Below, in pieces: positions 29,637-38,730 of a stretch of DNA of 39,602 bases. Where the stretch lies: assembly GCA_003427395.1 (NCBI GenBank), contig BFEA01000128.1, positions 2,164,391-2,203,992 on the forward strand, given 5' to 3'. Origin of the DNA: Chara braunii (taxonomy: Eukaryota; Streptophyta; Charophyceae; Charales; Characeae). The first letter of the stretch is position 1; the number at the start of each line of letters is the position of its first letter. Made by a program: the position numbers and the translations under genes. The notes beneath the pieces were generated by a model. That model was not told where the DNA came from. It was given only the letters and a program-made list of their open reading frames with translations, and ran no database searches.

Positions 29637-29904
29637 CCCCCAGGTAATCCAAGGAGTGGATCCCGGGCAAGGCACCAGGTGGGACTCCCTGTAGAACCAA
29701 AAATATTATCTACTAGTTTTCTGAGCCACCACTGCCTCCCCCCGACAAACTTTGGTGATGAGGCTTATCACCAGCACATTCTTCGCATGAACAGTGCCAT
29801 TGAACCACAATGGCTGTGGGCACCAGCCAAAGGGGAAAAGAAAACGTCCTGCCGATGCCGTGGAAAACCACATCGGGAAAAAGAGGCTCAGACGTAGTCG
29901 TGGT
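29637..29904. other. Gene-free stretch
   Basis: Nothing recognisable. It separates the hammerhead cluster from repeat S3. Confidence 0.4.
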
Positions 29905-30075
29905 TTAATCCACAAGTACACGGCCCCAACCTTGCAGAAAGTTTTTGTCGCCACAAGCACAACTCGGAGGGCCGGCGAGGCGTGGGGCGCTGTTGAAAAA
30001 AAAAAAACGGCGGCCTTCGAAGTGGTGCGGGTTTCATGCTGGCCCCCGCGGGCCGATGTGTGGTGTACTGGTGCT
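29905..30075 (-). repeat. Dispersed repeat S3, copy 2 (reverse)
   Basis: Reverse complement of this stretch aligns with 54-223. It has a 13-A run (29996-30008) where copy 1 has a shorter T-run. No ORF is shared. About 50 bases separate it from the tRNA-type SINE to the right. Confidence 0.75.
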
Positions 30076-30124
30076 TGAAGACTCGGAATTAAAAAGCCGC
30101 TCGGAGGCGTTAAAAAAAAAAAAA

Positions 30125-30303
30125 GCGCATAGCTCAGTGGGTACACCCAAAAAAAAACAGAACTGTTGAAATACCAATCTGAGTTCGAAGCCAGGAGCCA
30201 GATCCCACTAGCCATGTATGCGGATTAGTGTGACGGTGTGGGACGGGTGGGGGACAGGTGGGTGGCAGCGTGAAATAGGGAAAATAAACGCAAAAAAAAA
30301 AAA
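30125..30303 (+). mobile_element. tRNA-derived SINE with A-tail
   Basis: Box A TAGCTCAGTGGG (30130-30141) and box B GAGTTCGAAGCC (30181-30192; consensus GGTTCGANNCC with one change) in correct order. An A-run lies between them at 30149-30157, in the region between the D-arm and the anticodon arm. The body continues through GATCCCACTAGCCATG and a G-rich part to a 12-A tail at 30292-30303. The head resembles an Ala- or Ile-type tRNA start (GCGCATAGCTCAG) but no anticodon can be read. Total about 180 bp, a typical SINE size; likely mobilised by a LINE. Confidence 0.72.
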
Positions 30304-30379
30304 TTGTGACCAAACAAATGAAGAAAAAACTGCTAAACAAGAAAAGAAAGTGCTCGTCTCACAGATGGTGTCTGCTCCA

Positions 30380-30535
30380 GGGGCAAGGTCCCACTAGCAA
30401 AGGGGATTGGATAAATATCCTGAATCTGGACGTGTTTCAACCAGACATCCAGAAAAGCAGTTCAATCTCGACATTCCGCACCTTTCCGCAGTTCAATCTT
30501 CAATCCAATCCCCTTTGCTAGTGGGACCTCGCCCC
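30380..30535. mobile_element. MITE-like unit with 33-bp terminal inverted repeats
   Basis: GGGGCAAGGTCCCACTAGCA... (30380-30412) is the inverse of ...TGCTAGTGGGACCTCGCCCC (30503-30535), 32 of 33 bases matching. The 90-base middle contains two TTCAATCT motifs and no ORF. Weaker symmetry extends outward. It may be a small non-autonomous DNA element or simply a long hairpin; no clear target-site duplication was found. Confidence 0.65.
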
Positions 30536-30769
30536 AGGCGGGGTGTCAGATGTCAGGGTATGATTCACTGACCATGGCCGCTGGGGCAGTCTAGATGGCA
30601 GTCAAGACGACTGCATGTGAGCGGGCACACGGACCATGTTCATTGACAATAGTCTGAGGCTTCCTCAAAATAGGCCGCAGTGCACCCTGTTCGGTTGTTC
30701 TGACAAAAATTGAAATTTTCTTTACTAGCAGAGGAGGGCAAGAGTAACTCCATACACCATTTGCTGTAC

Positions 30770-30836
30770 GTGAGGGGATCGAACCCTCCCATACACCTCC
30801 CAAACCACAAATTAGATTTCCAGCGATGAAGCCATT
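30770..30836 (-). ncRNA. tRNA-like segment (SINE head or relic)
   Basis: On the minus strand, box A-like TGGCTTCATCGCTGG (30834-30820) is followed about 35 bases on by a perfect box B GGGTTCGATCCCC (30786-30774). The intervening anticodon region (TTTGTGGTTTGGGAGG) does not form a standard arm. No A-tail was identified downstream. Confidence 0.45.
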
Positions 30837-31220
30837 CGTCTTTGCCTTTGCTGTGAATGAGACGTGTGTGATTTCATTACCCAAAAAAAATTGTCTCGAT
30901 TTCACGCACACACGTTTGGGACCGCCACAGGACCCCCACAACAAAAACGAAAGAAAAACCTACCAATGGGAGAGAAAAAAAAACATCCTGTTCCTGGGCT
31001 TAATTCACAAAAACTGGCTACCGCTGATTTCCTGCCGAATCCACGATGCCTGACAGTCACACAACTCAAACACTAATCCACGTACACTCCACATACATCG
31101 GTAGTGGGACCTCTCTCCTGATGAATGTAACCAAATATTTCTGAATTGCCTGGGGCCAGTCAGCTCAATTCATGATATCTCTTAGCCGTCGCCCTTTCAA
31201 AAAAGAAAAGGGGGAAAAAA
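30837..31220. other. Gene-free stretch
   Basis: Nothing recognisable. AGTGGGACCTCTCTCCTGAT near 31101 shares AGTGGGACCTC with the MITE-like unit. A CTGATGA occurs here without the rest of a hammerhead. Confidence 0.45.
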
Positions 31221-31337
31221 TTGGCAACAAATTGCAATACGAACAACCTTTGGCTGAGAGTCCCTTTGAACTTTGAAGTTTCTTTTCAAAGTTTTATTTC
31301 TTTCTTTCTTTTTCATTTCTTAACTTTCGAAGAAGGG

Positions 31338-32426
31338 GTCGTCTGGGGCTGGACCCTCGTCGGTCCCGGTTGGGGGCACAGGTCCTCTTCCAGCCCCGGT
31401 TGGGACAGGGGGAGGTCCTCCCCAGGTCCCGACTGGGAGTGGGAGTCGTCCCCCCAAGACACCTGGTGGAGGCCCCTCGCTGGTACCTGCTGGTGCTGGA
31501 GGTGGTCCTCTCCCACTGGGAGGTTCTGCACCGGCCCCTGCTGGGGCTGGCAGTGGTCCTCTTTCAGTGGGAGGCCCTGCACTGGTCCCTGTTGGGGCTG
31601 CAGATGGATCTCCTCCAGTGCCAGGAGGAACGGGGGGGGGGGGTCGCCGCATGAGCATATCATTCAACAGAGGGAGGAGACGGTGAAGGGAGCAACACCA
31701 ATGGAGACTGTAGCAGTGGGATCGATCGTGCAACAAGCGATTCCAGGGGGAGAGGAGCCAATGCTTCAGCAAAAAAGCTCCCTCCAACCTTCCCGACGCA
31801 AAAAACTGGCTGGTGGGCCAAAGAAGGCTGCTTACAAACCGTATGCTAAACCAGGACAAGGGGAGCAGTTAGACAACAATAAAGAGAGGGAAGAGTGGGC
31901 GGACATTCGGGATGACGAAGAGAAAACAGAACAGTTTATGCTCACAGAACATGGTCTGCAACAACCTCAATCGGACCAGGGACAAGTACAGAAAGATAAG
32001 GGCAAACAGATTGCTACACGGGCCCCGTCTCAGCTCCAGGATGAAACACAGCAACATCAACAACAACAATACACACGAGCTGCAGTTTTTCCAGGATCAA
32101 TACTCGATGCGATGGCAGGCGGTAAGCCCTGTGTGGTCGTCCCCCTTATCTTTTTAGCAACGGATGGTGAGCTTAATGTCATGGCGGCCATGTCTGATCA
32201 AGGCGATTTGGCGATTCCTCATTTCGAACTGCACGAAGACCCCATGCCAGGAATCGTCTTCAGAGAAATCACAAAATGGTTGACCCCGGCGTTCAAATTG
32301 AGGGCGTATTCGGAGATGGATTGGATCAGACTGGCTCCGACTAATGATGAAGGAAGGACTGATATTCTCTACTTTCCTATCATAGATGCCGTAGCTAATC
32401 CGGCAGCACGAGTGAAGCACCGCTGA
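31338..32426 (+). pseudogene. LINE D ORF1-like protein with Pro/Gly repeats (broken)
   Basis: One frame from 31338 reads a chain of degenerate units such as PVGGTGPLPAPVGTGGGPP and PAPAGAGSGPLSVGG, about 15 residues each, up to a G-run at 31631-31642. A one- or two-base slip there joins it to the frame ending at the TGA 32424-32426, which is Gln/Glu/Lys-rich (QQREETVKG, QDETQQHQQQQ) and ends with a more structured part (LIFLATDGELNVMAAM, MDWIRLAPTN). No CCHC knuckle is seen. The position directly before the endonuclease suggests ORF1 of LINE D. Assignment rests on position and composition, not on a recognised domain. Confidence 0.45.
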
Positions 32427-32530
32427 AGGGCTTGAGATGGATTTCGCTTGCTCTCCTCAGTAACCCCACTGGCCAGACTGCACTTGAAAAGTTTACGACT
32501 GTTGGAATGCGGGGATTTTGAAGCAAGTGG

Positions 32531-33350
32531 ATGCAAACTCCCCGTGGCACAAGAGCTTTTTTTCCAACAACCTTCTCATGCTCAAGTGTAAGGATTGGAC
32601 CGACTGAAAACAATGGACAAAAATTACGTATTATTTCTTGGAATGTTCGTGGCCTTGGGTCCCGTCGTGTGGTGATTAAACGATCTCTTGTCAAAACACT
32701 AGCAAGGAGCAAAGGAGCGCAGGTTGTTTTGCTACAAGAGACGAAATTGGACGAGGATGCTATATCAAAACAGATGGGGTGGTGGTCGGGGCAGCAGTTT
32801 TGGGCTCCGGCCCAAGGTACCAGAGGTGGAGTAGCAGTGTTGTTTGCTCGTGCGGCGCCGTGTGTTGTCACAGATTATAGGATGGATCATCTTGGAAAAT
32901 GGATTTGGGTGAGATTCACAATGTGTCAACAGGAATGGGCAGTTTTTAATTTGTACGCCCCCACCTCAGTACAGGCTAGAATAGAGTTGTATGGATCGCT
33001 GCCATGGAAACTTTCTACGGTTGTCAACCTTGTCTTGGGAGGTGATTGGAACACTGTCTTTATACCGGGGGTGGACTCTTTCAGACCGGGCCCTGCGTCG
33101 GCCGATGCGGTTCATTTGTCTGAGTTTTATACAGTCCATGGATTTTTAGATGTTTTTCGTCTCCTGCACCCCTTCGAAAAAGGTTATACCTTTTTCGCTG
33201 CTGGTGCAAGAGAGCAAGCGTACATCCCAAGAAGGAGCATAAATCTGTTTATGGATCGGATGTATTGTTGCGTAGATTGTCTAGATGTTTTGTAGTGCCT
33301 TTTGTAGGCTCTGATCATCTTCCCCTTTTTTTTAAAAAAATTCTGCATTC
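32531..33350 (+). pseudogene. LINE D endonuclease (frameshifted)
   Basis: Frame 2 contains RIISWNVRGLGSRRVV, VVLLQETKLDEDAIS, GGVAVLFARAA, WIWVRFTMCQQEWAVFNLYA, LVLGGDWNTVF, HLSEFYTVHGFLDVFR and RRSINLFMDR, the ordered blocks of an APE-type LINE endonuclease of the plant L1 group. The final block VGSDHLPLFF, with the catalytic Asp-His, is in frame 1, so one indel lies between about 33265 and 33300. The start Met of ORF2 is uncertain: the natural start probably lies near 32600, close to ENNGQKLRIISW. Confidence 0.9.
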
Positions 33351-35280
33351 TACAGTTAGGGCTGGAGCAGACGGTGTACTGTTACCCGAATGGGTGTTGT
33401 TCACACAGGATTTCGCCCTGTTTTTGCGAGAATTTTGGTCAAATTGGCGCTCGGCAAGACCGTTTTTTTCGTCGCTTGCTGATTGGTACCAAGGAGGCCT
33501 GCGAACGGTTTTGGCTAGAGGGATGGCTATGAAGAAGATGCTAGCAGCTAACACAAGAGCGCAATTAGCTAGACTGAATGATGACATGGCAGATTTGATG
33601 AAAAAAGCGGTCGTGGCGCAGGGTAATGAAATAGAAATTATGGAGGCAATGGATTCGATTAGACAAAAATGGGCCTTTCAAATTCAGCCAGCCATACGCA
33701 TGACGATACATAGGAAGAAGATAGATTGGCTGGTTAGAGGGGATAGGATGACAGCTTCCTTTTTTGACAGTCACCGCCCCCATCACAATCCGCGGCTCAT
33801 GGTAGCCATGAGGCATCCCTTCCAAGAACAAGAGTCTGTGGCAACAGACATTGTGTCAATAATTAAAAATGTTTCTCTTTTCTACGAGAGTCTGCTGAAG
33901 TCACAGGCGCAGTATACAGAAGAAGAATTGCTCCAACAACACACGGACGATGTCTGGTCCAAGGTGGAACGCACACTGTAGGACAGCCAGTCACAATATC
34001 AGGAAGCAAATATATAGATTACTGAGGTCACACAAGCTGTTAGATCACTGTCCACTCACAAGATGCCAGGAGGGGATGGGCTCCCCTCTATTTTGTTCAA
34101 AAGATTCAACCCTCAATTTTTACTAGACCTGTTTCACCTTTGTAAGTCGACATGGTCAGGGGCACCGATGTCGCAGAGTGTGTTGGAAGGAATCATAACC
34201 TTCATACCAAAGAGAAAAGATCTGACAGATGTACGTAACTATCGACCAATCACATTGATGCCAGTGATTTACAAATTTTTTGGTAAAATACAGGCGGCCA
34301 GATTGCAGGTGGTGTTACCTTCCTTGACACATCCGACCCAGACAGGCTTCTTGCCTGACAGGCAGATTTTCAACAATGTTATGACAATCCAATAAACTAT
34401 ACAGTTGGTATCTGAAGGCGAGGAACAACTGGCCATAATCCTGTTAGATCTCCAAAAAGCGTACGACCGAGTGGGTTGGGAATTCCTTATGGCGGCGATG
34501 ACAACATTTGGATTTGGTTTGAAGTTCAAAAGAGCGGTAACGACCTTGTTCACAAATGCTTCTTCCAGATTGTCCGTTTATGGATCGTTATCCTGTCCCA
34601 TTCCCTTGTCGAGATCAGTTCGTCAGGGGTGTGCAGTGGCCCCCTATTTGTATATATTGTATGTAGAAATTCTTCATGTCATGATTCGAGCCGATCCTCT
34701 TATACCAGGCTTTTTACGTCCTTCTGGAGAGAGCCCTTAAAACCGAGGCATTCGCTGATGACTCCGTCGCAGTGACTCCTGTGTCTGATCAGGCATTCCA
34801 AGCATTGAAACAAAGAATAGATCTTTTCTGTCAAATTTCGTAGGCTGCAGTGAATTGGTCTAAGTCTTTAGCGTTAATCCCGCCCGGGGTCCCTGCTCCT
34901 CACTGGGGACTCTGGGTGGTAGTCCCGACACAGCAAGAACGTTTACTGGAGCATAGAATCTCCTTTTCTTCTCAAGCTTTGTTAGCGGTGAGAGAGGCGC
35001 TGCAACCTTGGATTCGGCACAAAGGAGTTAGTTTGTTTGGCCGTGTGATAGTTATAAATAACTCTGTCCTCTCTACAATTTTGATAGTTATAAATAACTC
35101 TGTCCTCTCTACAATTTGGTACCACAGAGCCATTTTTCAGTTGGGCACTGCCTCCCTTCGAATGATGCGTAATCTGCTGACTCACTACTTGTGGAAAGAA
35201 GAAATGAATGATGACAACTTTCTGCCGAAAGTCGCATGGGAAGTGATCACCCAATGGGCGCCAAAACACTCCGAACGCAA
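33265..35280 (+). pseudogene. LINE D reverse transcriptase (broken, C-terminally cut)
   Basis: Frame 1 runs from the end of the endonuclease through a linker (IRQKWAFQIQPAIRM), MPGGDGLPSILFKRF, LEGIITFIPKRKDLTDVRNY, TQTGFLPDRQI, AIILLDLQKAYDRVGWEFL, RSVRQGCAVAPYLYILY and a stop at 34738. The FADD block (AFADDSVAVTP, about 34748-34780) is in frame 2, followed by AAVNWSKSLALIPPG and VIVINNSVLSTIWYH. The last motif is doubled by an exact 36-bp tandem duplication. Stops: TAG 33979, TAG 34015, TAA 34393, TAA 34738, TAG 34841. Catalytic residues are still visible. Confidence 0.9.
35046..35117 (+). repeat. Exact 36-bp tandem duplication in LINE D RT
   Basis: TGATAGTTATAAATAACTCT... (35046-35081) is repeated without mismatch at 35082-35117. 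It adds 12 codons in frame (a second copy of the VINNSVLST block). Identity of the two copies implies a recent event or a recent assembly or replication slip. Confidence 0.95.
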
Positions 35281-35281
35281 G

Positions 35282-35313
<32 letters not shown>
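35282..35313 (+). repeat. Poly(A), 32 bases, at the end of LINE D
   Basis: Pure A tract directly joined to the LINE D coding sequence. A second A-run of 20 lies at 35457-35476 with an A-rich 143-base spacer, so a further short A-tailed insert may occupy 35314-35476. Confidence 0.9.
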
Positions 35314-35316
<3 letters not shown>

Positions 35317-35476
35317 CTCAGAAAAATTCAAAAATCTGAAAACAGTTAAAATAACTGTATGTTTCTCATTGTTTCATAAAATAATAATACAAACAACTTT
35401 TGCCTTGATCTCCAAATTCTTATCCGAACGCGAGTTAAAAATCAAAATCCCAGGGGAAAAAAAAAAAAAAAAAAAC

Positions 35477-35930
35477 ATTCTCCCACATATGGGCGATCAT
35501 ATCCGGGTGAACAAATCCCTCCAGAGTCCCAATGCAGGAAAATCTTCGCGTGTTTGCGAAACCCCCCAAACATGTTCGCTGTGCTACACTGCTGCTGCCA
35601 ACGTTTCTTTCATGAATACCCCAAACACCAGCACATCTCGCCACCATTCCAAAACATCGCAAGTTCTTCGACAAGGGCATGGTAATCTTGTAGGTTGGGC
35701 TGCTTGTACCACCCCCTCTAGCAGACGCCCGCAGGCTTTTAGAGAGGAGGGAGGTAGGTTGAGGATGGCTCAAGGTGTGGAGGGCAGTGGCAGCCGTGGA
35801 AGGAGGACGCAATTGCACTTTTTTCTGAGCCCTACAGAAGCATACCGACTCTGCAGACAGGTTACGTCTGTCAATCTCAGCCTCTCAGGTTTCAGGCAAA
35901 TGCGTAGTACGGATCCAAGACCCCGGCAGC
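35477..35930. other. Gene-free stretch
   Basis: The plus-strand ORF crossing here is only the read-through of LINE D past the poly(A). No domain seen on either strand. Confidence 0.45.
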
Positions 35931-36153
35931 GTCAGTGCTCCTCTCCCCGATCGAGGATGATTTTCAGTGGCAGCGTTCGAGCAACATATCGGTCGGACCC
36001 TCTATCCAATGCTTGCAGCAGCATTACTGACCCTCTCTACAACTGAAAATCGATCCATGACAACTGTGATCAATTGCGTCAGTGCTCCTCTCCCCGATCG
36101 ATGACGATTTTCAGTGGCAGCGTTCGAGCAACATATCGGACCCTCTATCCAAC
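35931..36153 (+). repeat. Duplicated block, about 78 bp, spaced 147 bp
   Basis: GTCAGTGCTCCTCTCCCCGA at 35931 and again at 36078. Both copies also share GATTTTCAGTGGCAGCGTTC and CGGACCCTCTATCCAA, with few differences. Confidence 0.8.
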
Positions 36154-36650
36154 CTCCGGTCCTCTGCCCTTGCATCAGGCCGGAAGCCATCTACAGAAAC
36201 GGGATCACATAAAAAGCCGGAACTAGGGAAGCAAAAGGAAATGGGTTTGTCTTTTTTTGGCGTGCGTGTTGTCATGTCTGCTATACGCAACTCCACAGAA
36301 AAGAGCACAGAATGAAATCCGTGAGTAGTAGCTAGCAACAACACCGCGCTCACAGTCTCATGTGAGGAGCACATAAAAAATTTTATGAAGAGTAAAAGCC
36401 GTCATCCTCCACCTCCTGAGTCATATGACTGGTTGTCCATCGTATGCACCGTGTCTTTTTTTTTTTCTTTTTTTTTTTTCCTGTCTAGCAAGCGGAAAAG
36501 CATTGCCAGATCGATGTACCCCAAAATACGAAGAGCCTATTCATTATTATTGTTTTTTAATTTTAAAACGAAAAGCATTTAAAATTAAAAAAGAAAGAAA
36601 AGAAAAGAAAAGAAAAGGGGTTCTTAACTGTTTGTTGCCTGCACGGCAAT
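36154..36650. other. Gene-free stretch with T- and GAAAA-rich tracts
   Basis: T-rich tract at 36457-36481 and an (AAAAG)n-like tract at 36590-36617. No gene. Confidence 0.5.
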
Positions 36651-36909
36651 CACCCTCCAGCCTCCATCCCGCGGTCCCAAAAGCACTCTGCCCCCGAAAC
36701 GCAACCAGGGCCCTGAGGGGCTCAACAAGGTCCACCCCAATCTGACTGAGGCCAGGTCATTCTTAAGTGTTTGTCACATGCTAGAGAATTGCCCTCCAGC
36801 CTGAGTCCATGAGCTCCCAAAAGCCCTCTCCTCTCGCAACTCGACCAGGACCCTGAGGGGCTCAACAAGGTCCACCCCAATCTGACTGACGCCAGGTCAT
36901 TGTTACCCT
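36651..36909 (+). repeat. 142-bp imperfect tandem duplication
   Basis: Units start near 36651 and 36793. Shared blocks are CCCTCCAGCCT, CTCCCAAAAGC or TCCCAAAAGC, CCCTGAGGGGCTCAACAAGG, TCCACCCCAATCTGACTGA and GCCAGGTCATT. Non-coding by appearance. Confidence 0.8.
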
Positions 36910-37051
36910 CGATAACGCCAGCAGACCGTCTGTCTTCTTAAGCCCGTCGCCATATCCCCTCCCTCAAGCAGCCCACATCGGCAACAACCACCCCCCCCCC
37001 CCCCCCCTCCTCTCCTTCTTCCAGGCCACACCTCAACCCCCTCTGTCCCTT

Positions 37052-38030
37052 GGCCAAGGCTCCCTCCCTCCTAGGGAGGGAAGGACCTTTAACTGGCCTT
37101 GGAGGTCTCTCCTGGGCCTTCCATTCATATCTGTCCCCTGAGCGTTTCAGGGGAAATAGAACGTTTTGAACTCTTGACCTATACTGCAACACCCTCGGAC
37201 AAAATCCGCTGCTCTCAGGAGTGCTTTTCCTCCAAGGTCCCGTGGCCAAGGCTCCCTCCCGCCTATGGAGGGAAGGACCTCTGGCTGGCCTTCCAGGGCT
37301 CTCCTGGGCCCCTTCCATGCAGATCTGCCCCCTGAGCTGTCCTGGGGAAATAGAGCGGTTTTGAACTCTTGACGTATACTGCACCCTCGGACATAATCTC
37401 CTCTGCTGCTGGTGGACACTGACCTCAGCGGGAGGCTCGTCACCCACAGGCACTCCATGCTCGCAGCTGCAGAACCAGGAATGAATGCTGAGAAAGTATA
37501 CCGCCTGTCTCATCTCCATCTCGCCCCCCCTCACCAACCCTCCGTCTGAGCCTGATGCTCCCAGGCACCCACCCTCACCCCCCCCACTCGGACATAATCT
37601 CCTCTGCTGCTGGTGGACACTGACCTCAGCGGGAGGCTCTTCATCCACAGGCACTCCATGCTTGCAGCTGCAGAACCAGGAACGAACGCTGAGAAATTCC
37701 CCCCCCGTCTCATCACCATCTCGCCCCCCCTCACCAACCCTCAATCTTCAATCTGAGCCTGACGCTCCCAGGCACCCCCCCTTCCCCCCCCCCCCCCCCC
37801 TCCCCCCACTCATACACGTCATCACAAAGTTGTGACCTATACTGTAACTTCAGGGTGGGCCAGGGCCACAATCTCCTCCGCTGGTGGATACTGACCTTAG
37901 CTGGAGGCCCTGAACCAACAGGCAGTCCATGCTTGCAGCTGCAGAGCCAGGGATTAGAACAGCGAAAACCCCTGCCTCCCCCCTCCATCTCACCCCCCTC
38001 CCTCACCAACCCTCAACCAACCACCCCCGC
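37052..38030. repeat. Nested GC-rich tandem repeats
   Basis: Block R1 (about 191 bp) occurs at 37052 and 37243: GGCCAAGGCTCCCTCCC, GGGAGGGAAGGACCT or GGAGGGAAGGACCT, GGGGAAATAGA, TTTTGAACTCTTGAC. Block R2 (201 bp) occurs at 37387 and 37588, with a diverged third copy near 37866: ACATAATCTCCTCTGCTGCT, GGTGGACACTGACCTCAGCG, GGCACTCCATGC and CATCTCGCCCCCCCTCACCA. C-runs of up to about 20 separate the R2 units. On the minus strand GAGTTCAAAACC in R1 faintly resembles a pol III box B. The overlapping minus-strand ORFs differ in frame between units, so coding is unlikely. Confidence 0.8.
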
Positions 38031-38560
38031 CCCCTCCACTCACACATTCATCACAAACTTTTCCCTTTTAGTCACAACAACAACAAGATCGTTATCGTGA
38101 GTTTCCTAAAATGGTGCCCCTGCAGGAATGGCAGCGAACCCTTGGTAGTCACGCAACAATCGCTGCCACCTTCGCTAAATGTCTGCATGTTATATACATA
38201 CAACTCGTTGTCCGATCGATAACTTCCCACACGCTTTTCCGCTCCCATACAAAGAAAAGTTAGAAAACTCTTTCCCCCAAAAGTTTTGACTTATGACTAC
38301 CGAACGGATGATTGCATCTAGGAGCCGCAGCGAAACAAAATGAAATGAAGTGAAATGAAATAATTGCTCTCTTCCCTGCTATGTCTCAAGAGAGAAATGA
38401 TGGAATGCACTCCAATGCACCCATGTCCCATTTGTCATAAGACTCATAAGTAAATAATAATTGAACAGTCACATCCAGTACAGAGCAGACGAGCCGCACA
38501 CTCACTGCTCCGGTCCAAGCCCTTCAGCTTCTATAAGTGGAGCACAGTCTCAAAGCAGCG
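38031..38560. other. Gene-free stretch
   Basis: Nothing recognisable. An (AAATGAAGTG)-type patch lies at 38338-38362. Confidence 0.45.
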
Positions 38561-38730
38561 TAACAAGTGTGGCGTAACCCTTCAACATAGGATAGAATAG
38601 CGCGTAATACTGTCTAGGGACGCGGTGCTCGCATCATCAAGATCTACGTAACAAGTGTGGCTCAACACTTGAACATAGATTAGTACTTAGTGCTGTCCAG
38701 ATACCCAGCACTGACATCATCAAGATCGTC
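38561..38730 (+). repeat. Tandem duplication, about 85 bp
   Basis: Units begin TAACAAGTGTGGC near 38561 and 38648, and each ends with CATCATCAAGATC. They are diverged in the middle. Confidence 0.75.

Larger units (their letters stand above)
31221..35313 (+). mobile_element. LINE D, plant L1-like, ending in poly(A) after the RT palm
   Basis: Plus-strand LINE of a lineage distinct from A-C. It has an ORF1-like region, an endonuclease of the plant L1 type (SWNVRGLGS, LLQETK, GGDWNT, GSDHLPL) and an RT with FADD. The coding part stops abruptly after KVAWEVITQWAP near 35270 and runs directly into a 32-A tract (35282-35313), so the rest of the thumb and the C-terminal domain are missing. Frame changes near 31640, 33280 and 34740 and stops at 33979, 34015, 34393, 34738 and 34841. 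Confidence 0.85.

Noticed and set aside
29262-29640. CRISPR-like or satellite array
   Set aside because: Copies are in both orientations, of different lengths and separated by TA tracts rather than unique equal-length spacers.
31100-31140. CTGATGA as a further hammerhead
   Set aside because: No downstream GAAA core or pairing helices.
36938-37744. 268-codon minus-strand ORF and overlapping long ORFs
   Set aside because: They run through tandem repeats in different frames per unit, so the openness is a product of GC-rich composition.
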